Below are positions 11,405 to 20,100 of a stretch of DNA of 29,462 bases, piece by piece. How positions within the stretch are numbered: the first letter of the stretch is position 1; every line of letters begins with the position of its first letter. Source of the DNA: Priapulus caudatus. Its lineage: Eukaryota > Priapulida > Priapulimorpha > Priapulimorphida > Priapulidae. The translations under genes and the position numbers were made by a program. The notes beneath the pieces are model-generated. The model was not told the origin of the DNA. It saw only the letters and a list, made by a program, of their open reading frames with translations, and made no database searches. Location of the stretch: positions 1 through 29,462 of the forward strand of contig NW_014578166.1 in NCBI RefSeq assembly GCF_000485595.1, read 5' to 3'.

Positions 11405-11937
11405 ACTGAGAGAAGAGAGAGAGAAGAGAGACGAGAGAGGAGCAGGAGAGAGAGGAGAGAGAGATCGAGAGAGAGAGAGAGAATGAGAGAGAGAGAGATG
11501 AGATTGAGCGAGCGAGAGAGGGGAAGAGAGAGCGAGAAGAGAGAGAAAGAGAGAGAGCGCCGCGAAACGAGTGAGAGAGAAAAAAGAGAGATGAGAGAGA
11601 TATGAGAGCAGGGAGGGAGACGGAAAGACGAGAGAAAGAAAAGACAAAGAAGAGAGAGAGACAACGACGGAGAGTGAGTTGCGCAGACGAGAGAGAGAGA
11701 GAGAGAGACGAGCGTAGAAGGGAAGAGCAGAGCAAGAGAAGGAGAGAGAGAGGATGAGAGAAAGAGAGAGAGAGAGAGAGTGTGATCGAGCCGAGAAGAC
11801 GAGAAGCGAGGAGAGAGAGTGAAGAGAGAGAGCGCGAAAGGGAAGAGATAGCAGTAAGAGCGAAGAGCGAAAGAGATAAGGAATGCAGGAGACAACGAGG
11901 GGAGCGAACGACGCGGCGATGCGCAGGGGTTGCCCTT
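11405..11937. repeat. GA-rich simple repeat abutting the gap
   Basis: This is almost pure purine on the + strand: (GA)n with scattered C, T and A interruptions. The Ser/Leu-rich frames on the minus strand (11226-12013) and the Arg/Glu-rich + frames are repeat translations only. Confidence 0.9.
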
Positions 11938-11962
11938 NNNNNNNNNNNNNNNNNNNNNNNNN
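11938..11962. other. Assembly gap (25 N)
   Basis: Exactly 25 undetermined bases interrupt the sequence right after the GA-rich array. The length looks like a placeholder, so the true distance across it is unknown. Confidence 0.98.
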
Positions 11963-13300
11963 GTTAATCCGAAAACGACGTATTCGCGATGTCTGAACTG
12001 TGTGGGTCGTCAAAGGTCAAAGCGTTTAAAGGAGGTGTTAAAAGGAAGGGGGAAATTCACTCCTTAACGTTAAGCGTATAGGGAGGAAATGGCAGAATTG
12101 CGGCACAATCTAAACGGCTCGACTATAGGCTCGTGTATAGTACGTGTATAGATAGTGGTAGGAAAAGCCGATCAACTGTGCCCTGAAATGTGGATGCGTC
12201 ACAGGTCATAAGCTGTCAATGGGCACAGGAGAGATTTTAGACATTTTCTGAGGACAGTGGTTGTGACGGAGCGATTGGAAAATTTTTTTTTCAGGCGGTG
12301 ACTAGCATTTTTTATGGCGTTATTGAATAGGACCATGAAATGTGCTTTCCAGCTGACTGCGAAGGTAAGTGTCTGTAACCTTTTGACCTCAGAGGAGGGA
12401 TTTTAAACATGGATTGTTAACTGTTACTGTGGTTAGATAAGAATTTGACTGCGTGGGTTTGCTAGTAGAATCTATACATGCTCTGTGATGTATGAGGCTA
12501 CAAGGTCCATGTGTAAATTTCAAAACGCTAAATTTTCTTGAAGGAGGTTTTATGCTCCTTAATCGTATAATTTCCTATGCATTGCTGTAGCTGTCAGTGT
12601 TCTTATATATGCCCTGCCAGTGGCAATGCACGTGCATGTTTTATGGTGGCTGATAATATGGTGTATTTGTTTGCCTGGCCGTTATAATTAGTAGCAGTGC
12701 TGCAGCTCTCTATTTCTAGCCTGTTAGGCTTGTGTAGGTAAATGGACGATGTGCTTATCTATTCTGTTTGGCCAAATAGTTGTTACTATACACTAGTTAG
12801 TTCGTACGATGGAGCTTTCCAGCTACGACACGTACGCGCCATGCTCGTGGCAACTTTCATAACGATCCCAACGAACTTTCTTCGAGAAGGCTCTGATATC
12901 CATTCCGTGTTTGAAATAAGGGCTTACGTTTGTTCGCTACTTGTCCATTTCACGGAGGACAAGTAGATCATGCTCGTGTTAGCTTGTCTGCTGGATCAAG
13001 CATGCTTTTTTAGAGCAATTTTTATATTTCTACCATGTGGCCTGCTGGAACACGGAGTTAACATTAGTATAAACATGGGGCTGCCGGCATTTGCCACCCT
13101 TGAATTTACATATTTACTATTAGTATATACATTTTATTGCTGAAGTTATATAAAAACGTTACCGCCTTGCTAAGCCTCACGGAAACGGTTCTTGCTTAGG
13201 CCTTTAGAAAGACAGTCATGACAAGTCAGTCTGATAGACAATCAGAAACGTGCTGTTATAGTACACATCAGTTCCGTACAGCTTCGTCCGGCAACTCCGC
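11963..13300. other. Unique-looking interior of the repeat element, no gene
   Basis: No conserved protein is seen. The 74-codon frame at 12742-12966 has no recognisable motif. GGTCAAAG, AGGTCATAAG and TGACCTCAGAGG motifs recur, and it lies between the two GA arrays, so I treat it as the body of the repeat element. Confidence 0.4.
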
Positions 13301-13307
13301 CTCGAGA

Positions 13308-13650
13308 ATAGATGAGGAGAAATTAGAGGGAGATGAGGGGGGAGAGAGACTGAGCAGCTGAGCTGGGATAGAAGAAGTGGTGAGAGAGGATGAGCGCGGA
13401 CGAGTATCAGAGAGAGATTGAGAGAGAGAGAGAGAGCAGGAAGAGATGAGAGATGATGTTCTAGTTTGAGAGAGGAGAGAGAGGAAGAGGATGAGATGAG
13501 AGATGGAGAGAGTAGAGAGTGATGAGACTCGATCGAGAGAGGAGAGAGAGAGGGAGGAGAGGAGAGGAGAGGGGAACAAGACGGAGGAAGAGGCGAGATG
13601 CGGAGCGGCGTTGAGGGAGAGGAGCGAGGGAGAGAGATGAAAAGAGAGAC
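13308..13650. repeat. GA-rich simple repeat (second array)
   Basis: This is a purine-rich (GA)n/GATGAGA array with many interruptions, resembling 11405-11937. The Ser/Leu-rich minus-strand frames over it are not genes. Confidence 0.88.
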
Positions 13651-13994
13651 AGACGCGCCGATTCGTTTGCCCCTGAGTTTAGCATCAGAACACCTGCCGT
13701 CAGGTGAGCGCTGTCGCTCTGCGGCACTTGTTTATTTATTGATGACTTGCTGATCTATGTATGTAAATAATAGGCATATCTCTGCAGAAGTAACATTCTA
13801 CATATTGTAATATTGAATGTTCAATTTGGTGAAATACTTTTCAATCCATTTACAATAGCTTTAGAGTTTTACTTCACTTATTAATGCGTTATTATATAAT
13901 TATGCGCATTGGTTTAATTTTTTTCTGTGACTGCAGCTGCTGTCATCGAATTAAATTTATTACGTCGCACAATTTTCATGCTACACACCGAAAG

Positions 13995-14191
13995 ATAGTG
14001 ACGTCATTTATCATGGCCGCGACCAGCAGTTAAAAATCCTGCTTTAATAAATACTTTAACGCTTGGATTAAATTGCTTATGTATGACTGCATGGTTAGGT
14101 ATTTTTAACTGCTAGCGGATCCCCTAAAGTACATGGAAGCAAAACATTTCCTCGGTGTTATCTAGTAATATAACAATAGTGTAGAGAAAAG
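13995..14191 (+). promoter_or_regulatory. Putative KCMF1 promoter and 5' UTR
   Basis: A perfect CRE octamer TGACGTCA lies at 13999-14006. It is followed by ATCATGGCCGCG, a weak YY1-like motif, and then about 170 bases of leader before the KCMF1 ATG at 14192. Position and motif fit a TATA-less housekeeping promoter with CREB/ATF input. The transcription start itself cannot be seen. Confidence 0.4.
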
Positions 14192-17100
14192 ATGTCTCGT
14201 CACGAAGGTAAGTAAATTTCTCCATTTTCTGATCGTGTTACTTGGGATTTTACCGATCAGTGTTTATTGCAGAAACAGTGAGTAGGCATCAGTAAACGGG
14301 AAAGCTTGTATTATATCATAGTATATCGCACATACTTGTTTAACGTATATATCACCGGTGAAAATCCACTTTAGGCACCTTAGGTATCACGAAGTGATGC
14401 ACAGATTTGTGTGTATCATCAACTGATGCACAGACTTTCCGTATATCACGGAATGATGCAAAAACCCTAAGCCTAACCCTAACCCTAACACACTTCGTGA
14501 TACCCAAGGTTATACTTTATGACTTAGGGTTAGGGTTTTTGCATCATACCTTTATATACGGAAAGTCTGTGCATCAGTTGATAATACACAGAAATCTGTG
14601 CACCACTTCGTGATACCTAAGCCTAAGGTGCCTAAAGTGAATTTTCGCCTTAGTACATAAGATGATAAGTAAATATTTAATGATAATCTTTGTCGTACAG
14701 AGAGGTATTTTGATTATATATATTATAATACGAAGTGATTATTTCCCCGGTAAGCCAGACAACTAAGCCAAGAAATCAAACTAGCTTCTCCGGCAAAAAG
14801 CAGACTATGCCGCTAGTTAGGGTTGTGGCGGCGTATTTGGACGCTCGCCCGAAACTGGACGCTCCTAAGTACGCATGCGCGCAGGCGCCTCTTGTTTTGC
14901 AAGGGCGCACACAGCGCATGTGCAATATGCGCATTAGTCATCTGCGCATCTTGCCCTTCGACACGGTCGCAATAAACAAACATGGCGGACTTCCCTGTCA
15001 CTGATGAAAACATTTGATTGAAACAATTTGCAATATGTAGTAAATTAGTAAGACTGTGTTATATGTGTCAGGTTACAAGGCGAAACAAAAGAAAACAAAA
15101 GAGCATGTCTACTATTTCCTACGGCCGTGCAAAATAAGATTCAAACAAAAAGAAAACAAGAGCAAAACAAAAGAGCATGCCTACGGCGCGTCCAAATACT
15201 ACGAGCGTCCAAATACGCCGGTACAGGCCCACAGGCGGAATACAGCAGCAGCGGGACACTTCGGTCTGCTGGAGAATTTAACTATGATTTTCAGCACTGT
15301 TTCTACGGCAAAGCCGGAGAAGCAGTGCTGAAAACGTACACTTGTTTCTCTGGCACCGGAGATCTAACAAGAAAATTTGTTCTTAATTCTCCGGGGGCCA
15401 GAGAACTAACGATGGTTTTCACCGCTGCTTCTCTGGCTGCCGGAGAAATAATACCAGCCATTATAATAATTATAATAATTAATAGTGAATAGTTTTTTTT
15501 TATAAATATTATGAAACATGGATGGAAGTTTGCTAACATCGTCAGTAACCAAACCTAGCATGTTCATAACATCACTGACCTTTTTTTATTAGTGCACCAC
15601 CCAAAGCCAAACGTCAAGACACTTATTAAATAACCAATCGTAACTTGAGATAATTATAAACTATTGTCTCTAATTAGTTGTCACATATATATTGCAAGCG
15701 ATTACGTCTGGTATAAGAACCGAAATTTTTAGACCCATGTTTACTAGCCTTAGAATACCTACGATTTACTATGCGTAACTCAACCAACTTGAGCTCAAAT
15801 CATACACAGTACATTCGCCTAGCATCGTGCGAAATCGTTTCCTTGTATACACCCGCAATCCGGAGATACAGACTAAAACGTACGACACGATTTTCCATTA
15901 TGTTGCCAGCAAACTGAATGTGTAAACCGCCGAACTCGAAACAAAAGGCAGCTACTAACGACTCTTGCGCCTCGGCGATGCGGTGTGGCTCGCTGGGCTA
16001 ATCTTTTACCTATTTAACAGCTGCATTTTGTTTCGAATTCGGCGGTTTACACATTCAGTTTGCTGGCAACATAATGGAAAATCGTGTCGTACGTTTTAGT
16101 CTGTATCTCCGGATTGCGGGTGTATACAAGGAAACGATTTCGCACGATGCTAGGCGAATGTACTGTGTATGATTTGAGCTCAAGTTGGTTGAGTTACGCG
16201 TAGTAAATCGTAGGTATTGAATTCTAAGGCTAGTAAATGACGAATTTCCCTTGATTTTTGAAGTCACACTCCTTCCCTATTATCTACTCCTGATGACATA
16301 TTATAAATAGCCAATCACAGTCGTAGATATTTTTATCAGAACATAAAAAAACATTTTGTAGCATGTTAAGGTGCTCAGCTGTCATTGGCTTTAAATATCA
16401 TCTATCGATCAGACCATGTTCAAGGAAATTCAGTTTTGTATGATCTAGAACATTTATCATGCATGCTTGCATCTACCCAAAGTCCTATTTAAGCAAACAT
16501 TTGGCTGTGCCGAGCACAGGATCTTTAAATCGATGGGGCCTAAGATAAAATATTGCTTGTTTCCCCTTTACTGACCGACTTGCCAAAACGCTGCTACTCG
16601 ACACATTTTATTGGCCGATTAAAACAAAACAAAAATTATTTCGTTTCGTAAAAAAAAAATCTAATTTGTTCCGCAAAACCATATACACAAAACAGAATAT
16701 ACATTATACAATATACATACACACATCTTGTCAAAACAAAATAAAAAATATTTTTCACCTACCTACCTACTCGGTACCCTGAGAGGCAGGTAGGTAAAGG
16801 GGAAACAAACAATTTTTCAAAGGTGGCCTGGTGAGCACATTTAATGTCTGACAGTCTCTAATTTACAAACTTAAAATGCCTGCCATTGTGTAGCAAAATA
16901 GGAAGGGAGCTATGAGTCTGACATAACGCTAGTTTTTAACGCCTGCAGTGTGGCTGGAGCCGGTGAATACGATTAAAGTGATTACGTCACGGTAAATAAT
17001 AAAACTAAAAAAAATATTTCCACTTTTTCACAAAATCTAGTAATTCTGTTCACTTTTTATGGTTAAATTGCTGCAATATGCTTCCTATTTTACTATATTG

Positions 17101-20100
17101 TTTGATGTGAACATACACTCGTGACTCATACATAGCCCATAGTATGCAATTAATGTCAGGATCATAATATCAAATCGCCCAGGTTTTTTGGATTTTTAAC
17201 TAGTTGAGAAACAATCTTATCAGGTAAGAATTTGACGATACCTTTAGTCCCGTTAGTACTGGCAACAAAATTGGCAACAAAAATGTTACAAATATGCACC
17301 ATGGAAAATTCGTGACTTAGTCAATTTAAGGTGCCATGCATTACAGTTCAGGGTTAGAAATTAATTTTTTTGCCAAGCAGCAAGTACCTGATGCTAGAGA
17401 AAAGGGCATGTAGCAAACTTACTCATCCAGGCAACATCATTGGTGCTTTTACTATGATTTATTAGGAATGTCTTGGTAGGAAGTTATTGCTGTTGATGTT
17501 GAGTGCAGGTAGCAAACAGACACTGGTAGGCAGCAAAACTGCTGTTTGCTGCCATTAATTTCGAACCCTGCAGTGTGTTTTGACCTTCAGCCTGTATCAT
17601 TGATTCTAGTGCAGGTGTCCAATGCTATAAACTATCCTTCTTAAAACAATACCATGTTGAAGATGTTTGATCATCAACTATGCACATAATTGTGGATGTT
17701 ACTTTTCAGGCGTGAGTTGTGACTCGTGTTTAAAAGGCAATTTCCGAGGCCGTAGGTACAAATGTCTTGTCTGCTACGACTACGACCTTTGTGATACTTG
17801 CTACGAAGCAGGGGCAACAACTAGTCATCACTTGATTCACCATCCCATGCAGTGCATAGTCACCAGAAGTGACTTTGGTGAGTGTGGTAGTTGAACACAG
17901 TGACATAATCAGGGAAACCTTCCCATTATATTACGAGTATGCACAAAACTCAGACAAGGGTCTATCATGTGTCAGTAGGAATGTGATGATGCATCAAACT
18001 GTCGATTTTAAACTAGCAATAATGTTTGGCTCTATAGCAACGTATTGATGGCAAAATAAAACATTGATAACTATTGCTGATAGTTTGCTGAACAATCAAT
18101 AGTTTTCGATAGTTGCTACATTAAAATACCAAGTTAGTTAATTTACTGTTAAAGCTATGTGTGTGTGTGTGCATGCGTGCGTGCGTGCGTGTTTGTGCAT
18201 GCCTGTGTGAGTGCGTGCATGAGTTTGCGTGTAATAATTTAGAGTGTCACACACTTGAACTCAATTTCTGTTACGTTCGATCTTCGCTTGTCTGTTTCAG
18301 AGCTGTACTATGGTGGGGAGACTTTGCTTGAGCAGCCACAATCTTTCACTTGTCCCTTCTGCTCGCGGATGGGATTTACAGAAGCTGCCTTGCAAGATCA
18401 CGTCACATCGGAGCATCCAGAGACAACCACCGATGTCGTACGTCAACATAGTAATTGTGTTAGTTAACTGCGCGTAATTTGATTGTCACCAAGAGAAAAA
18501 ACGTCACGTTGGAGGTTTTACTTTTCTCTTGATCTGAGGTCTTAGCTATAAAAATATCATGTCTGTTAACACGGAAAACTCCTTTGAATCTATGTTCCGT
18601 AATCAGCCTACCTAAATTTCCAGAAACGATTGAATTCGTATAAATATTCAGGTATGTTGTAATTTTAGGTGTGCCCAGTTTGTGCGTCGCTGCCGGGCGG
18701 GGAGCCTAACCATGTTACTGATGACTTTGCCGCTCATTTAGCCTTGGAACACAGAGCTCCCAGAGATCTGATTTCGTTCCAGATATCCTTTTTATGCAGA
18801 GTACTATTGACTGCGTTATGGTGTGCTGTTTGCTCCATTATTTAATACTACTACAGATAATAGAATCTCATTTGTCATTATGTTGTGGACTTTACATTCA
18901 GTGTCTTGGTTACCCAGACTAAAATATAGTCACTAGCTGTAGAAGGTGACACATGGGATAATAACCAATATATTACTGTATATTCCTTAACACTTGTCTC
19001 TGCACGATGAACCAGCCAGCTCTCGACATGTGCGTCGGATACCACATCCAGGTCGTGGAGTCACGACCACCAGGGCGCGTCGTTCTAACATGCACTTCGG
19101 TAATTCTTCTGGTATCTCGATACTATCGCCTGGCAACAGAGATGCCATGGATCCTATTGCTGGTGAGTGGGGCCTAAATTCGGCAGTCAGGTAATTGCTG
19201 AAAAGCTGTCTCTTGCATTTATGTTGTGGGTGATGATAACGTCCTGTAAGCAGTAACAGTAGGTGTTGCTTTGCCTAGTTTCTTCATTGTCACAATGTTC
19301 CTCTCAATTCATCGGCTATTGCGCTGTTGTTTCCCGCTAAGTAGCCATATACATCATGCTCGCATTGCTTACAGATATTGTGTTATTATCATGTACATGT
19401 TTATCTTACGGTTATTATGTGTATTTACAGAGCTGCTTTCACAGTTGTCTGGTGTGAGGCGCAGCTCAGGTCTGGGGGCGGGGACTGGTGGGTCTGCTGG
19501 TACTGGTACAGCTCAGCAGAACAACACTAGTTCCCAGCTACAGCAACTACAAGTTCAACTCCAGCTAGAAAGACAACAGGCTCAGGTACTCTAGACCTCC
19601 AGCTCCCTAGCAGCCATTTAGTAGACAAGAGCAACAGTTTCGTAATAAGGTTTTACTTCTCTGTGGTAGCGAAACTGTATGTTATTCCAACCTCCAAATT
19701 TCTCAAATGGCTCTTGAAATTTGGTGGCTTTTTATCACCTTGAAACATAGTAAATCTCTTGTGCATTTTTAAAGTCAGATATATTTTTAACAGGGGTTCA
19801 CTATTCCTGAAATGCCAATTGTTTTTACCAGAAAAAAAACACTGATTGGGAAGTCTATGAGGTTGTTGATTGCAGAGTATCATAAATCAACAACTGTGAT
19901 ATTTCCCCAACATACTCTTTCCTTCTTTCACAATGTGTCATGTATTTTTTCCAATTCAACTTTGATAGCAAATGTAGTAATTTTATCGATAATTCACCAT
20001 TTTATCAGATGGCGAGACAACATTTAGAGAGGTTACCTAGAAGACAAGCTTCAACGAATAGCAGCAGTGCTTCAACCTACACGCTAAACAGTGTCGCTCT

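Larger units (their letters stand above)
11237..13709. mobile_element. Dispersed repeat with terminal palindromes and GA-rich interior
   Basis: The left end GCTCATCTGAC (11237-11247) is followed at once by its own inverted copy GTCAGATG, making a small terminal stem. The right end CACCTGCCGTCAGGTGAGC (13691-13709) is also self-complementary. The two ends are inverted relative to each other (10 of 11 bases). Inside are a CCGTCCGAG array, two GA-rich arrays, an assembly gap, and phrases such as GGGTCGTCAAAGGTCAAAG and TTTTGACCTCAGAGGAGGG. I recall similar phrases from dispersed repeats of molluscs and lancelets. There is no transposase. The two ends could instead belong to separate copies. Confidence 0.45.

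Noticed and set aside
11226-12013. Several long Ser/Leu-rich minus-strand frames
   Set aside because: They arise from (GA)n sequence, and one runs through the N gap.
14465-14535. Chromosome end or telomere
   Set aside because: Only a few TTAGGG-type units occur, in inverted orientation within a fold-back element and inside an intron.
14987-15013. ATGGCGGAC start as a separate gene
   Set aside because: The frame closes after 11 codons and no GT donor before the stop gives a convincing continuation.
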